A stretch of DNA of 17,431 bases from Bacteroidales bacterium UBA1035 (GTDB lineage: Bacteria; Bacteroidota; Bacteroidia; Bacteroidales; Dysgonomonadaceae). Below are positions 1 to 6,298 of this stretch, piece after piece. The stretch lies in NCBI GenBank assembly GCA_002316835.1, contig DCEG01000045.1:749-18179 (forward strand), read 5' to 3'. Within the stretch, counting starts at the first letter, position 1. Every line of letters begins with the position of its first letter. A program made the position numbers and the translations under genes. The notes beneath the pieces are model-generated. The model saw only the letters and a program-made list of their open reading frames with translations. It was not told the origin of the DNA and did no database searches.

Positions 1-18
1 TCGAGCTATGAATTTGTT

Positions 19-49
19 CAAAGTTACAAAAATAACATTTTTTATACAT
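19..49 (-). promoter_or_regulatory. Possible Bacteroidetes promoter reading off the left edge
   Basis: On the minus strand there is an exact TAnnTTTG -7 element (TAACTTTG, positions 26 to 19). Nineteen bases upstream of it lies TATG, a one-mismatch version of the TTTG -33 element. It lies just beyond the stop codon of the CDF transporter and would drive a minus-strand gene outside the window. The -7 match is exact and the -33 match is weak. Confidence 0.35.
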
Positions 50-69
50 AGAAAGTGTTAAATTTTCGA

Positions 70-867
70 CTATTTTGCAAGTTTCAGTATCCTTAGCGCA
101 CCTCTTATGACAATGGCAAAAACGATAATACCGATTAACAAATCGGGGACAGCGGATTTGAGCAAATAAACCAAGATGCCACTCACAATAACTCCCAGAT
201 TGATAATAATATCGTTTGAAGTGAATATCATGCTCGCTTTCATGTGGGCTTCGTTACTTTTCGATCTTTGTAAGATATAAAAACAAATCCCGTTAGCAAT
301 AAATGCCAGAATAGAAATTCCAATCATATATTGAAAATTTGGAATAGCTTCACTAAAAATAAATCTACGCAGTACTTCTGTTAATCCTATCAAAGCAAGT
401 ATAATTTGAAAATATCCGGCAACACGGGCAACATTTTTTTTGGTTGTTATAACTTTTCCTACAGCAAAAAGACTGATAGCGTATACAAACGAATCGGCAA
501 GCATATCGAGACTGTCAGCAACCAGCCCCATAGAATGCGAAATCAATCCGGTTGTCATTTCAATGACAAAAAAACCAAAGTTGATAAAAAGCACTGTCCC
601 CAGAATTTTTTTCTGTTTCTTATTTTCCCGTTCTCCGGATATATCTTCTCCTATAATCTCCGATGAAACAAGCGACGAACCTAGTTGCAGCTCATTCAGC
701 GATTTTTCAATTTCGGAAGTCTTATCTTTGTGAAAGATAGTTGCTTTTCTGTCCCGGATATTGATGTCTATTTTAATGATTTCAGGAATTTCTCCTAATT
801 TCATCCGAATCAAGGCCTCTTCCGACGGACAATCCATTTCCTTTATGTGAAATATTGTTTTCTGCAT
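70..867 (-). CDS. HMA domain fused to a cation diffusion facilitator transporter
   Basis: Predicted inner-membrane metal-ion efflux protein of 265 aa. Residues 3-68 look like a heavy-metal-associated (ferredoxin-fold) domain, but the usual CxxC is reduced to one cysteine in MDCPSEE (C13). Residues 85-265 are a six-helix cation-efflux domain. The metal site of helix 2 is visible as D121-x3-D125. In helix 5 the usual H-x3-D reads F215-x3-D219 (within FTSND), so one classical ligand is missing. The protein stops right after helix 6 and lacks the cytoplasmic C-terminal domain of FieF/ZitB-type proteins; the N-terminal domain may replace it. Start at 867 is chosen because the HMA motif begins at once; AAAGGA lies directly upstream. 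It is transcribed divergently from the HAD gene. The metal cannot be read from sequence; Zn, Co, Cd or Fe are possible. Confidence 0.85.
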   Translation of the reverse strand: MQKTIFHIKEMDCPSEEALIRMKLGEIPEIIKIDINIRDRKATIFHKDKTSEIEKSLNELQLGSSLVSSEIIGEDISGERENKKQKKILGTVLFINFGFFVIEMTTGLISHSMGLVADSLDMLADSFVYAISLFAVGKVITTKKNVARVAGYFQIILALIGLTEVLRRFIFSEAIPNFQYMIGISILAFIANGICFYILQRSKSNEAHMKASMIFTSNDIIINLGVIVSGILVYLLKSAVPDLLIGIIVFAIVIRGALRILKLAK

Positions 868-909
868 ATCCTTTTATCTACGTCACACAACGTTTGCAGG
901 CCGGTTTTG

Positions 910-941
910 TTTGTGATGAGCACGTTTATTTCGTATCTTTA
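910..941 (+). promoter_or_regulatory. Bacteroidetes-type promoter for the HAD gene
   Basis: TTTG at 910-913, a 20-nt spacer, then TATCTTTA at 934-941, one base off TAnnTTTG. The expected transcription start is near 948, giving a leader of only about 10 nt before the ATG at 959. Confidence 0.5.
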
Positions 942-958
942 GCCACAAATTTACGAAA

Positions 959-1579
959 ATGAGCTATAAGCATATTATTTTTGATATCGATGGAACCATG
1001 CTGAATACTGAGACTGCAGATATGCTTGCAACACAGGAAACAATATTTCAGCTAACGGGTGAAAAAAAGAGTATCGATTATTTTCGTTTTACTTTTGGTA
1101 TTCCTAATTCTGTTGTATTTCCACAATTAGGAATTGAAGATGTAGAGAAAGCGAGTCTGATGTGGGCCGAAAATTACAGTAAACATCATTCAACCCTAAA
1201 ACTCTTTGATGGGATCCAAGATGTCTTAAATGTATTAAAAAGCAAAGGACACATTCTTGGAATAGTAACATCCAAAAGCAGACGTGAATTTAATGCTGAC
1301 TTCGCAACTTTTGGTTTGGAACACCTTTTCGGTACTGTTATTTGCGTAGACGATAGTCCGCGCCCAAAACCCAATCCCGATCCTGTTTTAGAATATCTGA
1401 AACGTACAAAAGCCGAAAAGTCTGAAACAATTTATATTGGTGATACGGCTTACGATGCTCAAACTGCGCATTCTGCAGGAATTGATTTTGGATTGGCAGT
1501 TTGGGGAGCACACAATTGGGAGCAGATAAAGGCAGAATATTATTTGAAAAAGCCGGATGATATATTGAACTTGGTTTAA
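959..1579 (+). CDS. HAD-superfamily hydrolase, phosphoglycolate phosphatase-like
   Basis: Cytosolic phosphatase of 206 aa, the usual length for HAD subfamily IA. All four motifs are visible: motif I DIDGT with nucleophile D9 and D11; motif II GIVTSKS around T104/S105; motif III lysine K137 in PKPNPDP; motif IV GDTAYD with D162 and D166. A helical C1 cap lies between motifs I and II, roughly residues 16-85. Such enzymes hydrolyse small phosphate esters such as 2-phosphoglycolate, sugar phosphates or pyrophosphate, and the substrate cannot be told here. The ATG at 959 sits just after the predicted promoter and only a few residues before motif I, so no other start fits. A sugar-phosphate role linked to the glycosyltransferase genes downstream is possible, but 338 nt and a new promoter separate them. 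Confidence 0.88.
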   Translation: MSYKHIIFDIDGTMLNTETADMLATQETIFQLTGEKKSIDYFRFTFGIPNSVVFPQLGIEDVEKASLMWAENYSKHHSTLKLFDGIQDVLNVLKSKGHILGIVTSKSRREFNADFATFGLEHLFGTVICVDDSPRPKPNPDPVLEYLKRTKAEKSETIYIGDTAYDAQTAHSAGIDFGLAVWGAHNWEQIKAEYYLKKPDDILNLV

Positions 1580-1692
1580 TTGTTATTGCTCGAGTGACTA
1601 TAGCAGTTCAGTCGGAATACACAAGCAAAATAAGCTTTTTGATTATTTTTGTTAAGTTCTTTTTTTTGAGGTCTTGTAGAATATATTGTTAA

Positions 1693-1712
1693 AAACAATT
1701 GTAGAATTGTTT
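1693..1712. repeat. Perfect 8-bp inverted repeat with 4-nt loop
   Basis: AAACAATT, gtag, AATTGTTT. It lies about 85 bp upstream of the -33 element of the cassette promoter and could be an operator or a weak AT-rich terminator. Nothing in the sequence decides between these. Confidence 0.4.
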
Positions 1713-1796
1713 CTGTCGGGGAGAAAACCCTTGTTTGGTGACTATACAATAGTTTGATATTTTTCGATCTTAAATCAGTGTAAGACTAACATCTTT

Positions 1797-1827
1797 TTTG
1801 TTTTTCGGTATAATTATTTTAGTTTTG
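1797..1827 (+). promoter_or_regulatory. Bacteroidetes promoter for the glycosyltransferase cassette
   Basis: Exact TTTG at 1797-1800, a 19-nt spacer, then exact TAGTTTTG (TAnnTTTG) at 1820-1827. The predicted transcript starts near 1834, leaving a leader of about 84 nt. Both elements are exact and correctly spaced. Confidence 0.65.
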
Positions 1828-1917
1828 CAGTTTGAAAAATATTTGATAGCTGAAAATTCCATATTTTATCCTCAATCTCTTGATACAAATGGAATGAAAT
1901 AGTGATTTACGTTTAGA

Positions 1918-2757
1918 ATGAAAAAGATATGTGCAATAACAATGGCGCGAAACGATGCTTTTTTTCTGAAGCATTGGATTGAGTATTATGGTTCTCAACT
2001 GGGCAAAGATAATTTATACATCTTCCTGGATGGAACTGATCAGCCTATTCCTGAAAATGCTGAAACAGCAACAGTTACGCACTGTGAACGGATTCCCGGA
2101 CAAGTTGTCTCTGCCGAGAAAAGACGTTTAACACATTTATCTAATGCTGCAGCTGAGCTTTTAAAGAAATATGATTTAGTTATCGGTACGGATGCAGATG
2201 AGTTTTTAGTCGTTGATCCTGAGTGTAATGAGACATTACAATCTTATTTAAGTAAGCTTGATATAAAGACATCCGTTTCCGGTTTAGGTTTGGATGTAGG
2301 ACAAAAAATGGAAGAGGAACAAGTTATTGATGAGAATTTACCGTTTCTTTCACAACGATGCTACGCAGTGCTTTCCCCACGATATACCAAGCCTGTTGTA
2401 CTTGCCAAGCCTTTACAATGGGGTTCCGGATTTCACAGAATAAGAGGTCATAATTACAAGATTGACAAAAATCTATACCTTTTCCACTTTGGGGTTTTTG
2501 ACATGAAGATGGTACAAGACAGGTTTTTAGATAAAGATCGAATGTCGGCAGGCTGGGAAAGACACATGAAGAAACGTGCCAAAACTATAACTTCCATTAC
2601 TGAAAAAAAAGCATTGCATGGCGAATCTGTTCTCGGGTTGATTCGATTCTTTCAAACGATTTTCCGGCCTGTTTTTGCATGGAACAAACCCACTTTGTTT
2701 GGTTTTAACCCTGTCGTAAAAATACCGGAACGATTTCGTAAGAATCCGGTTGTTTAA
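1918..2757 (+). CDS. Glycosyltransferase, GT2-like (Glyco_tranf_2_4 / GT92-like)
   Basis: Predicted cytosolic glycosyltransferase of 279 aa, first gene of a three-gene cassette. The N-terminus has the hallmark of this GT-A-type family: MARNDAFFLKHWIEYY (residues 9-24), in which enzymes begin with a short strand and an RNE/RND motif followed by a W-x-x-x-Y helix. LYIFLDGTD follows at 33-41. The metal and nucleotide-sugar site is probably DADEF at 92-96. There is no signal peptide or membrane helix. The C-terminal ~60 residues are basic (MKKRAK and similar), which could bind the membrane surface or lipid-linked acceptors. It is followed after 18 nt by the Stealth gene. Donor and acceptor are unknown. 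Bacterial members are found in LPS-core, capsule and O-antigen loci. Confidence 0.8.
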   Translation: MKKICAITMARNDAFFLKHWIEYYGSQLGKDNLYIFLDGTDQPIPENAETATVTHCERIPGQVVSAEKRRLTHLSNAAAELLKKYDLVIGTDADEFLVVDPECNETLQSYLSKLDIKTSVSGLGLDVGQKMEEEQVIDENLPFLSQRCYAVLSPRYTKPVVLAKPLQWGSGFHRIRGHNYKIDKNLYLFHFGVFDMKMVQDRFLDKDRMSAGWERHMKKRAKTITSITEKKALHGESVLGLIRFFQTIFRPVFAWNKPTLFGFNPVVKIPERFRKNPVV

Positions 2758-2775
2758 TATTGTAACTCGAAGTAA

Positions 2776-3747
2776 ATGTCTGAACCTATTGATGTGGTAA
2801 TAGCATGGGTTGATGGAAATGATCCGTTGCATAAAAAGAAAATACAACCCTATTTAAGTAAAACTGCAGAAGCATCTGATGATATTGCAGGGCCCACACG
2901 ATACCGCTCCGAAGGAGAGATATTTTATTGTGTAGCTTCTGTTTTGCGTTTTGCACCTTTTGTCCACAAAATTTTTATTGTAACAGATGAACAAGACCCT
3001 CATTTGGATAACTTCATTCAAGCAAATTTTCCCGGAAATAAAATTCCTATTGAGATCATAGATCATAAAGTTATTTTTAGGGGTTACGAACAGTACTTAC
3101 CTGTCTTCAACAGCAGGGCAGTAGAAACATGTATTTACAGAATTCCTGAACTTAGTGAGAACTATGTTTACTTTAACGACGATTTTTTTCTGATAAATCC
3201 AATTCAGAAAACTGACTGGTTTGTGGATGACAAAACGATTGCTTACGGTAATTGGCGAAATCTTATTTTAGATAGATTGTTGTGGCTGATCAAACCTTTG
3301 AAAAATGGACATAAGCCTGTTGGTTTTAAAGATGGAATGATAAGTGCTGCCCGAAAATTTGGTAAAAGATGGAAATATTTTCATCTTGATCATACACCAC
3401 ATGCTTTGAAAAAAAGTGTAATAGCCGATTATTTTTCAAAAAACCCACATCTCTTCCTCTCCAATATATCATACAAGTTTCGAAGTGGAAAACAATTTAA
3501 CACGCATGAGCTTTATTATTTATCGATGTTGAAATCCAATAAAGCTATTGTTAAACCGGCTTCAGAACATCTGTTGTATATTAAACCCGTAAAAAGAGGT
3601 GATAATTATTTGAACCGAAAACTTAATATGTTCAAAATAAGCAATAATTTAAAGTTTTGTTGTATCGGTTCTCTTGATTTGGCAACTGAAAAAGATCGAA
3701 ATACCTTATTAGACTGGCTGAGAAACACCCTTAATATTAAATTCTGA
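2776..3747 (+). CDS. Stealth-family sugar-phosphate transferase
   Basis: Member of the Stealth family, which transfers hexose-1-phosphate (for example GlcNAc-1-P from UDP-GlcNAc) to build phosphodiester-linked glycans such as capsules; 323 aa, full length for a compact member. CR1 is IDVVIAWVDGNDPLH (5-19). CR2 runs from RYRSEGEIFYCVASVLRFAP (42-61) through FIVTDEQDP (67-75) and FNSRAVETCIYRIPEL (111-126) to YFNDDFFL (132-139), the family's central NDD motif. A CR3-like HTPHALKKS lies at 206-214, and the CR4 region near RSGKQFNTHELYY is more divergent. There is no membrane helix. It lies between two glycosyltransferase genes, with an 18-nt gap before and 2 nt after, so an operon is likely. 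Family assignment is firm; donor sugar and final polymer are not known. Confidence 0.9.
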   Translation: MSEPIDVVIAWVDGNDPLHKKKIQPYLSKTAEASDDIAGPTRYRSEGEIFYCVASVLRFAPFVHKIFIVTDEQDPHLDNFIQANFPGNKIPIEIIDHKVIFRGYEQYLPVFNSRAVETCIYRIPELSENYVYFNDDFFLINPIQKTDWFVDDKTIAYGNWRNLILDRLLWLIKPLKNGHKPVGFKDGMISAARKFGKRWKYFHLDHTPHALKKSVIADYFSKNPHLFLSNISYKFRSGKQFNTHELYYLSMLKSNKAIVKPASEHLLYIKPVKRGDNYLNRKLNMFKISNNLKFCCIGSLDLATEKDRNTLLDWLRNTLNIKF

Positions 3748-3749
3748 AA

Positions 3750-4586
3750 ATGGCATATAAAGCATCCGTTATAGTTTCTGTGTACGACAATACAGAATTT
3801 CTAACAATCGTTTTGGATTCTTTGAAATTACAAACCGAAAAAGATTTTGAAATAATTATTTCAGAAGACGGCAGAAGTGAGAAAATGCGGTTATTCATCG
3901 AAAATTATTCGTTTGAAAATGACATGCAGCATCTTACCCAAGACGATATAGGATGGCGGAAAAACAGAGCACTTAATAATGCTATTCGACATGCGAAATC
4001 AGACTGGCTTATTTTTATCGATGGAGACTGTGTGTTGCACAATCGTTTTGTAGAGATGCATGTTCGTTACGCAAGAGAGAACGATATATTAGCAGGTAAA
4101 CGGGTGAAATTAGATACTGATACATCTTTGTTTTTAGAATCAAATTCACCACAGTCCATTTCTGATATGCAGAAAATGCTTTCAAAAAGACTTTTATTCC
4201 GGAAAGGAAATATAAAATTTATAGAAGAAAGTGTGTTTATATCTCCTGACGGATTTCTGAGATTTATTCCTAAAATTAGGAAAGCCAGGCGATTGGTTGG
4301 ATGTAATATGTCATTCTCGAAAAAAGCAATTTATGCTATAAATGGCTTTGATGAGGATTATGTTTTACCTGCCGTAGGTGAAGATACAGATTTGGTCTGG
4401 CGGTTTCTCGCTGCCGGATTTCAACTTAGGTCGGTTAGAAATCTTGCTGTACTATATCATTTATATCACAAAGAAAATTGGGTGGACAGAACGATAAATA
4501 TGAACAAAATGATGGATAATCAGCAAAAAAACAGGTATATATGTAAAAATGGATTAATAATCCAAAATCATGACAGTACAATTTAA
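3750..4586 (+). CDS. GT2 glycosyltransferase with galactosyltransferase-like C-terminal domain
   Basis: Cytosolic family 2 glycosyltransferase of 278 aa. The GT-A fold starts with ASVIVSVYDNTEFL (5-18), followed by ED39-40 and the donor-site segment GWRKNRALNNAI (68-79). DGD at 91-93 is the metal-binding DxD. The C-terminal half has the GT7C-type block GCNMSFSKKAIYAINGFDE (184-202) and GEDTDLVWR (210-218), as in chondroitin and beta-1,4-galactosyl/N-acetylhexosaminyl polymerases. HLYHKENW near 237-244 completes it. No membrane segment. The ATG lies 2 nt after the Stealth stop codon, so the two are almost surely co-transcribed. A hairpin terminator follows directly after the stop. The sugar transferred cannot be read from sequence. 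Confidence 0.88.
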   Translation: MAYKASVIVSVYDNTEFLTIVLDSLKLQTEKDFEIIISEDGRSEKMRLFIENYSFENDMQHLTQDDIGWRKNRALNNAIRHAKSDWLIFIDGDCVLHNRFVEMHVRYARENDILAGKRVKLDTDTSLFLESNSPQSISDMQKMLSKRLLFRKGNIKFIEESVFISPDGFLRFIPKIRKARRLVGCNMSFSKKAIYAINGFDEDYVLPAVGEDTDLVWRFLAAGFQLRSVRNLAVLYHLYHKENWVDRTINMNKMMDNQQKNRYICKNGLIIQNHDSTI

Positions 4587-4590
4587 TGAA

Positions 4591-4634
4591 AAAAAGGTTT
4601 CAATTCTATCAACTGAAACCATTTTTAATTTTTT
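4591..4634. terminator. Bidirectional-type terminator between the GT cassette and purE
   Basis: Stem GGTTTCA (4596-4602) and TGAAACC (4614-4620) with an 11-nt loop, flanked by A-run 4588-4595 and T-rich 4622-4634. It lies between convergent genes (stops at 4586 on + and 4646 on -) and could end both transcripts. Confidence 0.75.
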
Positions 4635-4645
4635 CTCGTTTGTTG

Positions 4646-5152
4646 CTAATTCGTCTTATACTTAAATTTAATACCCGCCAGTTCTTCATTGGCCTGGGTT
4701 ATCTTACTCTTTAAATTTTCTTTGTATATTGCCAGTTTTTGTTGAAGCGATTCATCGCTGGTGGCGATCATTTGCAGAGCAAGAATAGCCGCGTTTAACG
4801 ATCCGTTTATTCCTACTGTCGCCACTGGTATTCCGGGAGGCATTTGCACGATAGCAAGCAATGAATCCATACCATCCAACGATGCATTTATGGGAACGCC
4901 TATAACGGGAAGTGTGGTCATTGACGCAATTACACCTGGTAAATGTGCTGCCATTCCTGCCGCGGCAATAATTACTTTTATTCCGCGGCTTTGAGCGTTT
5001 TTGGTGAATTTTTCTACCGCTTCGGGTGTACGATGCGCTGAGAGCGCATTGATCTCGAACGGAACCTCCATTTCGTCTAAAAATTTGGCAGCTTTTTCCA
5101 TCACTGGTAAATCGGATGTACTGCCCATAATTATACTTACAACCGGGGTCAT
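4646..5152 (-). CDS. purE: N5-carboxyaminoimidazole ribonucleotide mutase
   Basis: Class I PurE of 168 aa, the usual length. It converts N5-CAIR to 4-carboxy-AIR in de novo purine synthesis. The nucleotide-binding start VVSIIMGSTSDLPVM (4-18), the SAHR motif at 38-41 (catalytic His40), AAGMAAHLPGV and MPPGIPVATVGI are all present. The frame is open further upstream to a GTG at 5188, but that codon lies inside the hairpin that ends gcvH and the 12 extra residues match nothing in the family, so the ATG at 5152 is used. gcvH lies just upstream on the same strand and no convincing separate promoter is seen, so expression probably depends on read-through past the hairpin at 5171-5196. It is convergent with the glycosyltransferase cassette. 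Confidence 0.95.
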   Translation of the reverse strand: MTPVVSIIMGSTSDLPVMEKAAKFLDEMEVPFEINALSAHRTPEAVEKFTKNAQSRGIKVIIAAAGMAAHLPGVIASMTTLPVIGVPINASLDGMDSLLAIVQMPPGIPVATVGINGSLNAAILALQMIATSDESLQQKLAIYKENLKSKITQANEELAGIKFKYKTN

Positions 5153-5157
5153 ATATT

Positions 5158-5196
5158 GTAAAAATAGAAATAGAGACGGTGTACGCACCGTCTCTA
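5158..5196 (-). terminator. Strong hairpin with U-tract between gcvH and purE
   Basis: An 11-bp perfect stem (5171-5181 with 5186-5196) and a 4-nt loop. On the minus strand it is followed by TTTCTATTTTTAC, so it is an intrinsic terminator for gcvH. It ends 18 nt before the purE ATG, so it is well placed to attenuate purE. Confidence 0.85.
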
Positions 5197-5206
5197 TAAT
5201 TTTGTT

Positions 5207-5587
5207 TTACTGTCCAATCAACGCTTTGTATGCTTCACTGGTGAGAAGCTCATCGAGTTCATCTTCACTTTCGATGCTCACTTTTACTATCCATCCTTCT
5301 CCGTAAGGATCTTTGTTTACTAATTCGGGTTCGTCATCCAGTTTTGGGTTTACTTCAAGAACCTCTCCGGTTATAGGCATCAAAAGGTCTGAAACGGTTT
5401 TTACAGCTTCTATACTACCGAAAACAGCTCCTTTATCAACTTCCTCACCTTCTGTTGTAATATCAACAAAAACAATTTCTCCGAGTTCACTTTGTGCAAA
5501 ATCAGAAATTCCGATGTAAGCTTCGTTTCCGTCAACTTTCACCCATTCATGGTCGCTTGAATACTTTAAATTTTCAGGGAAATTCAT
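5207..5587 (-). CDS. gcvH: Glycine cleavage system H protein
   Basis: Small soluble carrier protein of 126 aa that shuttles the aminomethyl group between the P, T and L proteins on a lipoyl arm. The family signature is clear: YSSDHEWVKVDG near the N-terminus, GISDFAQSELGEIVFVD in the middle, and the lipoylation site with K63 in GSIEAVKTVSDL. PYGEGWIVKV follows near the C-terminus. Length is standard. The ATG at 5587 follows a predicted promoter with a leader of about 33 nt, too short for a glycine riboswitch. The P and T genes are not in the window. purE follows on the same strand behind a terminator hairpin. The link makes metabolic sense: glycine cleavage supplies methylene-THF, and glycine and one-carbon units both enter the purine ring. 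Confidence 0.96.
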   Translation of the reverse strand: MNFPENLKYSSDHEWVKVDGNEAYIGISDFAQSELGEIVFVDITTEGEEVDKGAVFGSIEAVKTVSDLLMPITGEVLEVNPKLDDEPELVNKDPYGEGWIVKVSIESEDELDELLTSEAYKALIGQ

Positions 5588-5626
5588 AGAAATTAATTTT
5601 TAATTTAAGTGGTTTTAATTGTGTGG

Positions 5627-5657
5627 TAAAAATACTATATATTTTCTTTACTGCAAA
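5627..5657 (-). promoter_or_regulatory. Predicted promoter for gcvH
   Basis: On the minus strand, exact TTTG (5657-5654), a 19-nt spacer and TATTTTTA (5634-5627), one base off TAnnTTTG. It lies between the PAP2 stop codon and gcvH. Predicted start near 5620. Confidence 0.5.
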
Positions 5658-5662
5658 ATCTT

Positions 5663-6271
5663 TTACGTTCCAATCCATACAAACAGAAATGATATAATGA
5701 AACCGAGAAAGAAGCCTGCTACTACCTGCCCGAAAGTATGTCTTCGCAATATTAACCTTGATACGCCAACCAAGCCGGCTGCAACAAAAATTGCCATAAA
5801 CAGGTAAAACGGATTTGCTTTCTCTATGAAATAGCTAACAGACATTACACCTCCCAGTAAGCCGCCAACACCAAACATATGAGCGCTTATTTTCCACCAG
5901 ATAGTGATAAATATGGCGATGAGAATTACTGCAATAGAAGAGGCAGCAAGCATGAGAAACCAGTTTGGCATCCCAATCCGATAGTAGTAGAATATCATGA
6001 TCAGATAAGAAACCAGAACGATGGAATAGGGAATAAAACGCTCTTTTCTGATCTTGAGTGACAGGTCAGAAATCAATTTTAACTTATAAACCACGTAAAT
6101 GAGGATACCGGGAATTGCGAACGAAAAAAGAATCACCGGCACCATTATTGTCCAAAACTGATTGGCAAAAATTAATTTGAAATGTGTATAGACAAATAGC
6201 AGTAAAATACTGTAAATGGGCATTAACAGGGGCTGAAATACGGACGATATGATGCGGGCAAATTGATTCAT
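5663..6271 (-). CDS. PAP2-like integral membrane protein with an altered active site
   Basis: Membrane protein of 202 aa with about six hydrophobic helices. It resembles the PAP2 (type 2 phosphatidic acid phosphatase) fold, whose members dephosphorylate lipid phosphates such as undecaprenyl pyrophosphate. Motif C1 appears as KIRKERFIP (73-81), C2 as ISAH (128-131, usual form PSGH) and C3 as S171-R172-x5-H178-x3-Q182, where Q replaces the usual Asp. The catalytic His and Arg are therefore kept while two supporting positions differ, so activity is uncertain. The gene starts 27 nt after rpoN. A TAACTTTG -7 element overlaps the rpoN stop (6301-6294) but no matching -33 is seen, so it could be transcribed with rpoN, on its own, or both. 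A divergent phosphatase-like or substrate-binding role is equally possible. Confidence 0.75.
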   Translation of the reverse strand: MNQFARIISSVFQPLLMPIYSILLLFVYTHFKLIFANQFWTIMVPVILFSFAIPGILIYVVYKLKLISDLSLKIRKERFIPYSIVLVSYLIMIFYYYRIGMPNWFLMLAASSIAVILIAIFITIWWKISAHMFGVGGLLGGVMSVSYFIEKANPFYLFMAIFVAAGLVGVSRLILRRHTFGQVVAGFFLGFIISFLFVWIGT

Positions 6272-6298
6272 TGCTGGATTTGCTTTGAAATGGCAAAG

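Larger units (their letters stand above)
1580..1917. other. 338-nt AT-rich spacer before the glycosyltransferase cassette
   Basis: No convincing ORF. It holds an 8-bp perfect inverted repeat at 1693-1712, a promoter at 1797-1827 and a leader of about 84 nt before the ATG at 1918. A 9-base direct repeat GTGACTATA occurs at 1594-1602 and 1738-1746. There is no strong GC-rich terminator for the HAD gene; AAGC/GCTT at 1623-1637 followed by T-rich sequence is only a weak candidate. Confidence 0.6.

Noticed and set aside
406..733. Two overlapping plus-strand frames of 86 and 97 codons
   Set aside because: They lie antisense to the CDF gene, have no family-like sequence, and the minus-strand protein shows clear HMA and CDF motifs.
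5153..5188. A GTG start giving purE 12 extra N-terminal residues
   Set aside because: The GTG sits inside the gcvH terminator stem and the extra residues are unlike any PurE; the ATG at 5152 gives the standard length.
4761..5519. Plus-strand frames opposite purE and gcvH
   Set aside because: Shadows of two well-recognised minus-strand genes, with low-complexity Ser/Ile-rich translations.
5588..5626. A glycine riboswitch before gcvH
   Set aside because: The predicted leader is only about 33 nt, far too short for the aptamer, and no paired GG-rich helices are present.
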